Origin: an uncultured Acetobacteraceae bacterium
GTDB lineage: Bacteria; Pseudomonadota; Alphaproteobacteria; Acetobacterales; Acetobacteraceae
DNA: 64,000 nt
Reading direction: 5' to 3'
NCBI GenBank assembly: GCA_903918315.1
Contig: CAIXEA010000155.1
Location: forward strand, 1-64,000
This document shows, in pieces, positions 9,829-17,514 of the stretch. The number at the start of each line of letters is the position of its first letter. Position 1 is the first letter of the stretch. The notes below the pieces were generated by a model. The model ran no database searches. It saw only the letters and a list, made by a program, of their open reading frames with translations, and was not told the DNA's origin. The translations under genes and the position numbers were made by a program.

Positions 9829-10155
9829 ATGCTGGAGGCGCTGATCTATGGGGCGGCTCTGGCGGGCTTTGGCTTCGTGATCATGGCGACGGCGCGCATG
9901 CCGCATGACATGATGGTCGTCGCCTGCATGCCGGCTGTCTTCCTGGCCATCATCATGGGCTTCATCATGGCGATTTATGCCGGGGATACATTCGGGGTGG
10001 CGATGCCGATTGGCGCGAGCGTCGCTGGCGCGGCCGTGGGCTGGCGTCAGGCCCGCCGGTTCAATCCCCGCGACGTTTTGGTGATGATTTACCTTATCTG
10101 GGCGGCCGCATTGGTGCTCGCCGCCATCGGTGTGCGCATGCCCGACGCGGAGTGA
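9829..10155 (+). CDS. Small integral membrane protein, unknown function
   Basis: Encodes 108 residues, start ATG at 9829, 16 bases after the aspartate dehydrogenase gene. About four hydrophobic helices fill it (ALIYGAALAGFGFVIMATA, MVVACMPAVFLAIIMGFIMA, VAMPIGASVAGAAVGW, VLVMIYLIWAAALVLAAIGV), with short charged loops. No family was recognised. Position between mobA/aspartate dehydrogenase and psd suggests it belongs to the first operon, but nothing points to its task. Confidence 0.6.
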   Translation: MLEALIYGAALAGFGFVIMATARMPHDMMVVACMPAVFLAIIMGFIMAIYAGDTFGVAMPIGASVAGAAVGWRQARRFNPRDVLVMIYLIWAAALVLAAIGVRMPDAE

Positions 10156-10205
10156 ACCGTGCTTTCACTTGCCGCCCGGGATGAAAGCGGGTCTAAGCTC
10201 GTCCC

Positions 10206-10889
10206 ATGTCCCTGATGAATGATATCTCCAGCGTCTTCTCGCCCCCGCACCCCGCCGGGCGCCCATTCGTGGCCGGCGGCGTGGTGGTTATGGCCATTGG
10301 CTTGTTTTTCGGCACCTGGCTCATTTGGCTTGGCGGGTTGTTCACCCTCTTTTGCCTGTATTTCTTCCGTGATCCGGAGCGAATCCCCCCCACCCGGCCA
10401 GGCGCGTTCCTCGCGCCCGCCGACGGCCGGGTCGTGGCCATCGCCTCCGTACCGCCGCCCGTTGAGCTGGAGATCGGCGACACGCCGGTCTGGCGGGTAT
10501 CGATCTTCCTGTCGGTGCTGAACGTGCATGTGAATCGCGTGCCGATGGACGCGACGGTGACCCGCATCGCGTACCACCACGGCGCGTTCGTCAGCGCCAG
10601 CCTCGACAAAGCCAGCGACCAGAATGAGCGTAACGCAATCGCGATGCGCCTGGCTGACGGGCGGGCTTACGCGGTGGTGCAGATCGCCGGGCTGATCGCA
10701 CGCCGAATCCTGTGCGGAATCCATGAAGGGCAGGCCGTTATCGGCGGCGACCGATTCGGCATTATCCGCTTTGGAAGCCGCACCGATCTGTATTTGCCCG
10801 CCGGCGTGCAGCCTTTGGTGGTGGTCGGGCAGACCATGATCGGTGGGGAAACGGTGATGGCGGAATGCGCGCCGGCTGATACCCCATGA
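10206..10889 (+). CDS. psd: Phosphatidylserine decarboxylase, short form
   Basis: Encodes 227 residues of the short, alphaproteobacterial/archaeal-type Psd. Two hydrophobic helices near residues 22-54 precede the catalytic domain, with FFRDPERIPP, the APADGRVV block and NVHVNRVPMDATV. Self-cleavage is expected at Gly190-Ser191 (RFGSRTDLYLP), giving the pyruvoyl cofactor on the alpha chain. It converts phosphatidylserine to phosphatidylethanolamine at the inner membrane. The end overlaps pssA by 4 bases (ATGA), so the two consecutive pathway enzymes are coupled. Confidence 0.95.
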   Translation: MSLMNDISSVFSPPHPAGRPFVAGGVVVMAIGLFFGTWLIWLGGLFTLFCLYFFRDPERIPPTRPGAFLAPADGRVVAIASVPPPVELEIGDTPVWRVSIFLSVLNVHVNRVPMDATVTRIAYHHGAFVSASLDKASDQNERNAIAMRLADGRAYAVVQIAGLIARRILCGIHEGQAVIGGDRFGIIRFGSRTDLYLPAGVQPLVVVGQTMIGGETVMAECAPADTP

Positions 10890-11755
10890 ACCATACGCCG
10901 TTCCGCTCCCCCATTCAGCGGCTGCGGCGATACCGTCCTCGCCGGCACCCCCGTTACAAGGGCCCGTCGTTCAATCAGATCATACCGAATCTGTTGACGA
11001 TCGCTGGCCTCTGCGCCGGGCTGACATCCATGCGGTTCGCGCTGGAAGGCCGGTTCGGTTCGGCCGCCGCTGCTATCACCGCCGCGGCCATCATCGATGG
11101 GCTCGATGGCCGGCTGGCCCGCCTGCTGAACGCGACGTCGCGCTTCGGGGCCGAGTTCGACAGTCTGTCCGATTTTCTGTGTTTCGGGGTCGCGCCGGGA
11201 TTCACGCTCTATCTCTGGTCGCTGCAACGGGCCGGTGCCTATGGTTACACGCCCTGCCTGATGTTTGCCGTCTGCATGGCTTTGCGCCTGGCTCGTTTCA
11301 ATGCCGCCCTCGATAGTGCGCCGAAGCCGGCTTATTCCTACAATTTCTTCACCGGCGTGCCGGCACCGGCCGGCGCGGGGCTCGTGATGTTCCCGCTGTT
11401 TCTGGGGCTGGAAGCGAAGTCGCTGGGGTTGGCTGGCTTGCTGGCATTCACCCAGTACCCGCTGGTTTGCGCATTCATGCTGATCGGCACCGCCGTCCTG
11501 CTGGTCTCGACGCTGCCGGTTTGGAGTTTCAAGAATTTCCGGATCCCATCCCGCTACGTTCTCGCGGTGCTGCTGGGAACGGGATTATTCGTGGGCCTGT
11601 TGATCGCCGATCCGTGGGCGGCGCTGGCGGCGGGCGGGTTGATTTATGTGGGCATGATACCACTGAGCGTGCGCAGCTTCAGGCGGTTGCGGCGCGATGC
11701 AGAATTGGCGCGGGGGCCGGACGAGCCGCAGTCGCAGGCGCTGCCTCAACCCTGA
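10886..11755 (+). CDS. pssA: CDP-diacylglycerol-serine O-phosphatidyltransferase
   Basis: Encodes 289 residues with about eight membrane helices. The CDP-alcohol phosphotransferase motif D-G-x2-A-R-x8-G-x3-D-x3-D is intact at residues 74-96 (DGRLARLLNATSRFGAEFDS, then Asp96), followed by FLCFGVAPGF. It makes phosphatidylserine from CDP-diacylglycerol and serine, the substrate of the preceding Psd. The N-terminus has a basic Arg/His-rich stretch (residues 7-24), common in this subfamily. The gene starts inside the psd stop codon. Confidence 0.95.
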   Translation: MNHTPFRSPIQRLRRYRPRRHPRYKGPSFNQIIPNLLTIAGLCAGLTSMRFALEGRFGSAAAAITAAAIIDGLDGRLARLLNATSRFGAEFDSLSDFLCFGVAPGFTLYLWSLQRAGAYGYTPCLMFAVCMALRLARFNAALDSAPKPAYSYNFFTGVPAPAGAGLVMFPLFLGLEAKSLGLAGLLAFTQYPLVCAFMLIGTAVLLVSTLPVWSFKNFRIPSRYVLAVLLGTGLFVGLLIADPWAALAAGGLIYVGMIPLSVRSFRRLRRDAELARGPDEPQSQALPQP

Positions 11756-11844
11756 GCGAACCGGCGCCGCCGGGCTGATATACCCCTTCCGGTGCGCCGA
11801 AAGCACGGCGTATGCTGTTTCTTCCAGCAGGGGACACAGAACCG

Positions 11845-12699
11845 ATGACCACCCACAAGACCATCCTCGGACGTCGTGCTTTGGCCGGTGCCACCTTGGC
11901 TTTGCCGTTGGTGGCCGTCGCCGGGGCGGCGCGCGCCGATACCGCGCCCGAAAGCACCTTTGACCGGGTCCGCCGCACCAAGGTGCTGCGCATCGCCGCC
12001 TTCCCGGGGGCCGCGCCCTATTTTCAGAAGGACCTCGCCACCGGTGAATGGTCGGGCGCGTGCATGTCCATGGCCCGGGACGTCGCCAAGGTTTTCGACG
12101 CCAAGCTGGAATACCTCGATTCGACCTATGGCAACGCGGTGCTCGACCTGCAGTCCAACAAGGTCGATCTGGCCTTCGCATTGAACCCCACCCCGGCGCG
12201 GGCGTTGTCGATCAGCTTCACGCATCCCATGATCATTCATCCTTTCGGCTGCGTCGCCAAAAAGGGCTTCGATCCCGTGAAGTGGGAAGATTTGAACAAG
12301 CCCGACGTCAGGATCGTCTTCGACCTCGGCTCGCTGCACGAAACCGCCGCCCGGCGCTACTGCCCCAAGGCGCAGTTGACCGGCTACAAGACCACCGATG
12401 AATGCACCCTGGCCCTGCAATCCGGGCGGGCGGACGCCCATATCCTGGCGGCCGTCCTCGGGCTGGCCGCGGTTGGCAAGAACCCGGCACTGGGGTCTTA
12501 CCGTCTGCTGGGTGAACCGACGGTGGCGCTCCCGAGCTGCCTCGGCGTGCAGCGTGAGCCGGATACCCGGTTCCGGGAGGTCATGGACGCCTGGCTGGAC
12601 ATGAACCGCGGCAACGGTCAGATCCGTGAATGGCTGTTGGAAAGCCTGGCGTCATTCGGCGTGACCCGCGACCAGGTCCCATCGGCGCTGAGTTTCTGA
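11845..12699 (+). CDS. Amino-acid-type ABC transporter periplasmic binding protein
   Basis: Encodes 284 residues, start at 11845 with AGGGG upstream. The signal peptide contains a twin arginine (GRRALAGATLALPLVAVAG...ARA), possibly Tat-dependent. The mature protein has the family-3 binding-protein layout: FDRVRRTKVLRIAAFPGAAP, then GACMSMARDVAKVF and LDLQSNKVDLAFALNPTP. It should capture a polar amino acid or similar solute and deliver it to the permease encoded 25 bases downstream. No ATPase gene accompanies the pair. Confidence 0.85.
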   Translation: MTTHKTILGRRALAGATLALPLVAVAGAARADTAPESTFDRVRRTKVLRIAAFPGAAPYFQKDLATGEWSGACMSMARDVAKVFDAKLEYLDSTYGNAVLDLQSNKVDLAFALNPTPARALSISFTHPMIIHPFGCVAKKGFDPVKWEDLNKPDVRIVFDLGSLHETAARRYCPKAQLTGYKTTDECTLALQSGRADAHILAAVLGLAAVGKNPALGSYRLLGEPTVALPSCLGVQREPDTRFREVMDAWLDMNRGNGQIREWLLESLASFGVTRDQVPSALSF

Positions 12700-12723
12700 T
12701 CCGCCCCGGCGAAGGCGGATCGC

Positions 12724-13389
12724 ATGCATTACCAATGGGATTTCGTCTTCCTCAGCCGCTACATCCCCCTGTTCTGGCGGGGTGTGGAGGTCACGTTGGC
12801 CTATACCGTCGGCACGATCACGCTCGGTCTGATGATCGGGCTGGTCATCGGTCTTGGCCGGCTGTCGCCATCGCGGCTGCTCAACATCCCGCTGATCGCC
12901 TTCATTGAGATCTTCCGCTGCACGCCGCTGCTGGTGCAGATCGTCTGGGTCTATTACGCGCTGCCGGTGATCCTGGGGATCCAGATCCCCGCCATCGTCG
13001 CCGCGGTCCTGACTCTGTCCTGCTACACGGGCGCATTCTACGCGGAGATTTTTCGTGGCGGTATCATCTCGATTGAGCGCGGGCAGTGGGATGCGGCACG
13101 GGCATTGGGGCTGCGGCGCTGGACGATGATGCGGCAGGTGATCCTGCCGCAGGCGATGCGGCGGATGATTCCCCCCTTCGTCAACCAGTCGATCACCCAG
13201 TTGAAGAACACGTCGCTGGTTTCAACCATCGCGGTGCCCGACCTGCTCTACAACGGCACGCTGATCACCGCCGACACCTACCGGCCGCTGGAAGTCTATA
13301 CGGTCGTTGCGCTGATCTATTTCGCGCTGCTCTTCCCCAGCACGATGCTGGCGCAATGGTATGAGCGGCGACTGGAAAAGGGACGCTGA
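12724..13389 (+). CDS. Amino-acid-type ABC transporter permease
   Basis: Encodes 221 residues with five or so membrane helices of the His/Glu/Gln (HisM/GlnP) permease family. The EAA coupling motif is GQWDAARALGLRRWTMMRQV, followed by ILPQAMRRMIPP, and the N-terminus contains the family stretch WRGVEVTLAYTVGT. It follows its binding protein directly. The cognate ATPase and any second permease must be elsewhere, or this permease works as a homodimer with a shared ATPase (inference). A ~90-base repeat follows the gene. Confidence 0.9.
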   Translation: MHYQWDFVFLSRYIPLFWRGVEVTLAYTVGTITLGLMIGLVIGLGRLSPSRLLNIPLIAFIEIFRCTPLLVQIVWVYYALPVILGIQIPAIVAAVLTLSCYTGAFYAEIFRGGIISIERGQWDAARALGLRRWTMMRQVILPQAMRRMIPPFVNQSITQLKNTSLVSTIAVPDLLYNGTLITADTYRPLEVYTVVALIYFALLFPSTMLAQWYERRLEKGR

Positions 13390-13425
13390 CGACGGCGGGA
13401 GGTCCGGATCCTGGGATCAGGATCT

Positions 13426-13516
13426 AGAGCGTGATCGGCGGAGGTGGAATCATCGGAGCCGTGAATCACGCGATCAAACAATCGGTTAGAGCTTGTCAGG
13501 TGCGCCTCAAAGCACC
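13426..13516. repeat. Dispersed 91-bp repeat, copy A
   Basis: The reverse complement of this stretch matches 59495-59584 with 5 differences in 90 positions. It contains a hairpin part (GGTGCTTT...GCGCACC) and an end TCCGCCGATCACGCTC. Both copies sit between the 3' ends of convergent genes; here between the permease (ends 13389) and the M20 amidohydrolase (ends 13527). Confidence 0.85.
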
Positions 13517-13526
13517 GGACGGGCTC

Positions 13527-14702
13527 CTAGCCGCCGCGCGGCATCTGCTGCTCCACCAGCGTCGCCCACCAGGATGCGCCGATGGGCAGGATGTCGTCAT
13601 TGAAGTCATAGCCGGGGTTATGCAGTTGCTTCTCCCCCGGGCCGCGCGCGGCGCCGAGCATCAGATACGCGCCCTGCTTGGCATTCAGCATGAAGGCGAA
13701 ATCCTCCCCGCCCATGGTGGGGGCGTGCATTTCACGCACTTTGGCATCGCCGGCGGTCGCGGTGGCGGCGCGAACAGCGAGGGTGGTGGCGTCTTCATCA
13801 TTGACGGTCGCGGGGGCATGGCGGCTGAAGCTGACCTCGGCCTTGGCGCCGAAACTGGCGGCGATGCCGGTGGCCAGGCGCGCGATTCCGGCTTCGATGG
13901 TGGTCCCGACTTCAGGCAGGTACCAGCGCGCGGTGCCTTTCATGAACACGCGCTCGGGGATGATATTCGGTGCGTCGCCAGCGCTGATATGTCCGACCGA
14001 GACCACGCCACCCTGAATGGGTTCGACATTGCGGGACACGATGGTTTGCAAGGCATTGATGATTTGTGCGGCAACGACGATCGCGTCGACCCCGCGATGC
14101 GGCTCCGCGCCGTGGCTGCCGGTGCCGGTGACGGTGATTTCGAACCAGCCGACGGCGGCCATGACCGGGCCGGTCCGCCACAAGAATGTGCCGGCCTGTG
14201 CCTGTGGCCAGTTATGCAGGCCGTAGACCTTGTCCATCGGGCAGCGCTGGAACAGGCCATCCTTGACCATCTTGTCGGCACCAGCCTCGAACTCTTCCGC
14301 CGGTTGGAAGATCAGGTAGACCGTGCCATCGAAATTGCGGGTTTCCGCCAGGTATTTCGCCGCGCCCAGCAGCATGGCGGTGTGCCCGTCATGGCCGCAG
14401 GCATGCATCACGCCGGGATTTTGACTGGCATAGGGTACGCCGGTCTCTTCAACGATGCCCAAAGCGTCCATGTCCGCGCGCAGACCGATGGCACGGTCCG
14501 AGGTGCCGTTGCGGATGACCCCGACAACGCCATGCACAGCCATGCCCGTGATGATCTCATCGACGCCAAACGCCCGCAGCCGTTCCTGAACGACGGCCGA
14601 GGTGCGGGCTTCCTGCATCGACAGCTCGGGATGGGCATGGAAATCCCGGCGCCATTCCGTCATGTCGGCATGAAAATCTGCGATACGATTGATGATTGGC
14701 AT
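13527..14702 (-). CDS. M20 family amidohydrolase (hippurate hydrolase-like)
   Basis: Encodes 391 residues of the M20D aminoacylase/amidohydrolase group. Metal-binding features are visible: HACGHDGHTAMLLGAAKYLA near residues 100-120, FQPAEEFEAGADKMVKDG, and a late His in PTMGGEDFAFML, with the bacterial dimerisation domain between. Such enzymes remove N-acyl groups from amino acids (hippurate, N-acetyl amino acids, indole-acetyl conjugates); the substrate is not predictable. The gene for an NAD(P)-binding protein lies 35 bases upstream on the same strand, a likely two-gene operon. Confidence 0.92.
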   Translation of the reverse strand: MPIINRIADFHADMTEWRRDFHAHPELSMQEARTSAVVQERLRAFGVDEIITGMAVHGVVGVIRNGTSDRAIGLRADMDALGIVEETGVPYASQNPGVMHACGHDGHTAMLLGAAKYLAETRNFDGTVYLIFQPAEEFEAGADKMVKDGLFQRCPMDKVYGLHNWPQAQAGTFLWRTGPVMAAVGWFEITVTGTGSHGAEPHRGVDAIVVAAQIINALQTIVSRNVEPIQGGVVSVGHISAGDAPNIIPERVFMKGTARWYLPEVGTTIEAGIARLATGIAASFGAKAEVSFSRHAPATVNDEDATTLAVRAATATAGDAKVREMHAPTMGGEDFAFMLNAKQGAYLMLGAARGPGEKQLHNPGYDFNDDILPIGASWWATLVEQQMPRGG

Positions 14703-14737
14703 GGTTCTACTTTGGTTGCCCCAGGACCCCGTTAACG

Positions 14738-15652
14738 TCAGCGATCGTGGGCGTTTCCGAAGGTCCGTGCAAGGCCGCCGGTAAGTGGCATGGGGGAAAA
14801 CCCAAGACGGGCACGGGCCGGTTCGATGTCGAACGCCTTGTCTTCCAACAACCGGCGGATTTCCGCCGGACCAACCCGGGGCAGGAAGGGAAGGGCCTGC
14901 GCGACGAAGGCGGCGGCAATCAACGGCCGGGCGGGGAGGGCAACGATCCGCGGCGGCGCCAAACCAGCCGCCCTCGCGACCGCACGCACGAAATCCGCGT
15001 AGGTCACCGCGGCCGGGCCCGCGATCGTCAGACTTTCCGGCCCTGTCCAGGTTCGGTCCAGCGCGGCGTGAATCGCGGCTGTGACATCGCCCTGATAGAC
15101 GGGCTGCACCAGCGCGCGCCCGCCATGCGGCAACGGCACGATCGGCAATTTCCGTAAAACCTGCGCCAGACGCTGAACATTATCCTCCCCCCGCGCGCCG
15201 TAAATCATCGTGGGATGCAGCATGACGCCACGGCGGCCGGAGGTCAGGAACGCCCGCTCTCCTGCGAGAACACCATTGCCGTGATCGTCCGGCCATTGGG
15301 TGAATTTCCGGGTGCTGCCCAGGAAGACGAACTGTGCGTCTGCTGGTGCGGCAGCCAGGATCGCGCCGGCATGGCGTGCATGGGCACAGGACACGATATG
15401 CGTCGCATCCGCCAGCGCCGCGCGCAGTGCCGGCGGGTCTGTCAGGTCAGCTTTGCGCGGCTCCACCGCGATGCCGGTGGTCAGGAATTTCGCCGGGCTC
15501 CGCACGATCGGTACCACAGGCTGGCCACGGGCCAGCAAAGCCTCGCTCAAGGTACTGCCTGATCGGCCGGAGGCTCCTATGATATGAACGGGTGCGCGCA
15601 TTCGGTGCCGTGGCGCATATTCTAACAGGAACCGCAAGAAGCGTATCGTCAT
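14738..15652 (-). CDS. NAD(P)-binding epimerase/NmrA-like protein
   Basis: Encodes 304 residues of an atypical SDR. The nucleotide-binding glycine motif is VHIIGASGRSG, with later segments FVFLGSTRKFTQW, YGARGEDNVQRLAQVLRK and a PVYQGDVTAAIHAAL block typical of NAD(P)H-binding epimerase/NmrA relatives. The start at 15652 is chosen for the GGAG five bases ahead; ATG at 15601, just before the Rossmann motif, is the alternative and lacks a ribosome-binding site. The catalytic YxxxK is not obvious, so it may be a sensor or reductase rather than an epimerase. It probably shares a transcript with the M20 amidohydrolase. Confidence 0.8.
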   Translation of the reverse strand: MTIRFLRFLLEYAPRHRMRAPVHIIGASGRSGSTLSEALLARGQPVVPIVRSPAKFLTTGIAVEPRKADLTDPPALRAALADATHIVSCAHARHAGAILAAAPADAQFVFLGSTRKFTQWPDDHGNGVLAGERAFLTSGRRGVMLHPTMIYGARGEDNVQRLAQVLRKLPIVPLPHGGRALVQPVYQGDVTAAIHAALDRTWTGPESLTIAGPAAVTYADFVRAVARAAGLAPPRIVALPARPLIAAAFVAQALPFLPRVGPAEIRRLLEDKAFDIEPARARLGFSPMPLTGGLARTFGNAHDR

Positions 15653-15700
15653 GGCTGCTCCGTTTGCGTATGGTCCGCCGGGTTTAAAAGGGAATCGTCC

Positions 15701-16924
15701 ATGAAAATCACCCGCCGCTCCGTCATTGCCTCCGCCACAGCCGCCGGCGTCGTCGCGCCTGCCTTTCGGGCCCGCGCCCAAGGCAAGCCCGTCATCAAGA
15801 TCGGCGTCATCAACGACCAGTCCGGCCCCTATCGCGATTTGAACGGGCCAACCTCGGTCGTCTGCACGAAGCAGGCGGTGCTTGAATTTGGCGCAGGTGA
15901 TTTCGATGTCGAGGTGCTGTCCGCGGATCACCAGAATAAGCCGGACGTGGCGGTGTCGATTGCGCGGCAGTGGTTCGATCAGAATGGGGTCGATATTGTG
16001 ATGGATTGCGCGGCGTCTTCCGCTGCACTGGCGCTCGCTTCGCTCTGCAAAGAGAAGAATAAGGTGATGATCGCCACCAGCACGGCGACATCCGACATCA
16101 GCGGCAAGGCCTGCACGCCCAATTCCATCCATTGGGTGTTCGACACTTATATGGAAGCCCGCTCCACCGGTGGCGCGCTGGTGAAATCGGGCGGCGATAC
16201 CTGGTTCTTCATCACCCCCAACTACGCGTTCGGCGAAGCGGTGCAGCGCGACGCGACCAAGATCATTCAGGCGTCCGGCGGCAAGGTGCTCGGCGCGCAG
16301 ATCTACCCGTTCCCGGAAACCACCGACTACTCCGGTCAGCTGATCCAGGCGCAGGCCTCAGGCGCGAAGATCCTGGGCATGGCCGGCGCGGGCTCCGATC
16401 TGATCAACGTGGTCAAGCAGGCGCATGAATTCGGGCTGACGAAGACCATGAGCATCGCGGCCATGGTCTGTTATTCGACCGACGTGCGCTCGATCGGGCT
16501 GGAGATGGCGCAAGGTCTGAAACTGTCGGAATCCTATTATTGGGACCTGAATGACCGCACGCGGTCCTTCCAGAACCGCATCAAGGACAAGGTCACGCTG
16601 TGGCCGAATATGGCGCAGGCTGGCAATTACTCCTGCACGATGCACTATCTGAAAGCGGTCAAGGACCTCGGCGCCGCCGCGGCCAAGGCCGATGGTGCCG
16701 CGACGGTCGCGCGCATGAAAGCGATGCCGACGGATGACGATTGCTTCGGCCCGGGCCGCATTCGGGAAGATGGGCGCAAAATCCACCCGGTCTATCTGTT
16801 TGAGGCGAAGAAGCCGTCGGAGAGCAAGCACAGCTGGGACCTGCTCAAAGTCCTCGGCGTCACCCCCGCGGAAGACGCATTCCGGCCATTGTCCGAACGT
16901 GCCTGCCCGCTGATCAAGGCATAA
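15701..16924 (+). CDS. LivK-type ABC transporter substrate-binding protein
   Basis: Encodes 407 residues. A twin-arginine-like signal (MKITRRSVIASATAAGVVAPAFRARA) precedes a type I periplasmic-binding fold: KIGVINDQSGPYRDLNGP, then NKPDVAVSIARQWFDQNGVD and WFFITPNYAFGEAVQRD. Proteins of this family bind branched-chain amino acids, amides or aromatic acids. No permease or ATPase is adjacent, so transport would need components encoded elsewhere. The VOC-family gene begins 4 bases after the stop, and a CoA transferase converges, which together suggest uptake and breakdown of an organic acid (inference). Confidence 0.88.
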   Translation: MKITRRSVIASATAAGVVAPAFRARAQGKPVIKIGVINDQSGPYRDLNGPTSVVCTKQAVLEFGAGDFDVEVLSADHQNKPDVAVSIARQWFDQNGVDIVMDCAASSAALALASLCKEKNKVMIATSTATSDISGKACTPNSIHWVFDTYMEARSTGGALVKSGGDTWFFITPNYAFGEAVQRDATKIIQASGGKVLGAQIYPFPETTDYSGQLIQAQASGAKILGMAGAGSDLINVVKQAHEFGLTKTMSIAAMVCYSTDVRSIGLEMAQGLKLSESYYWDLNDRTRSFQNRIKDKVTLWPNMAQAGNYSCTMHYLKAVKDLGAAAAKADGAATVARMKAMPTDDDCFGPGRIREDGRKIHPVYLFEAKKPSESKHSWDLLKVLGVTPAEDAFRPLSERACPLIKA

Positions 16925-16928
16925 GCCC

Positions 16929-17462
16929 ATGAGCCGCCTGTTCGGGACCATGCGCCAGGTTGGCATCGTCGTGCGCGATATCGAAGCGGCGATGCGTCAT
17001 TGGGTCGAGGTGTGCGGTGTGGGACCCTGGTTCTACACCGACCGCCTCGCGGTGACCGCCTTCACGTATCGCGGCCAGCGTTATGATGACGCGCATATTT
17101 CAATCGCGCTGGCCAATTCCGGCGATGTCCAGTTGGAACTGATCCAGCAGCGGTGTGACACGCCCAGCATGTACCGCGATTTCCTCGCCGCCGGGCATGA
17201 GGGCATGCAGCATTGGTCAAGCTGGCCGGAGGACTATGACGCGATCTACCAGCGCGCCTTGGCCTCTGGTTACACGGTGGGGCAGGAAGGTGACAGCCCG
17301 CGCGGCCGCTTCGTGTATTTCCACCAGGAAGGCCATCCCGGCACGGTGATCGAGATGGCGCATGCGACACCGGAACGCATGCGCATTTTCGCCGCCGTTC
17401 GCCAGGCCGCGGTCGGGTGGGACGGGTCCGATCCGATCAGGCGGCAATGGCCGACGGCTTAG
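16929..17462 (+). CDS. VOC (glyoxalase-fold) family protein
   Basis: Encodes 177 residues. MRQVGIVVRDIEAAMRHWVE and the second half FVYFHQEGHPGTVIEMAHA show paired beta-alpha-beta-beta-beta modules of the vicinal-oxygen-chelate fold; QLELIQQRCDTPSMYRDFL joins them. Family members include methylmalonyl-CoA epimerase, glyoxalase and ring-cleavage dioxygenases. The first metal position that is usually His in MH(V/I) is Gln here (RQVGIVV), so metal binding is uncertain. It is cotranscribed with the LivK-type binding protein, 4 bases upstream. Confidence 0.8.
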   Translation: MSRLFGTMRQVGIVVRDIEAAMRHWVEVCGVGPWFYTDRLAVTAFTYRGQRYDDAHISIALANSGDVQLELIQQRCDTPSMYRDFLAAGHEGMQHWSSWPEDYDAIYQRALASGYTVGQEGDSPRGRFVYFHQEGHPGTVIEMAHATPERMRIFAAVRQAAVGWDGSDPIRRQWPTA

Positions 17463-17514
17463 TTTCAGGCTGGCAGCCTTAAGCGGTTCGGAATGACCGA
17501 CCGGGCGGCCCGTG

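Noticed and set aside
11812-11845. An upstream start (11812) for the amino-acid binding protein
   Set aside because: The extension lacks a ribosome-binding site and would put extra residues before an otherwise typical signal peptide.
13431-14735. A 434-codon open frame opposite the M20 amidohydrolase
   Set aside because: Starts inside the repeat element and contains only Gly/Arg-rich sequence.
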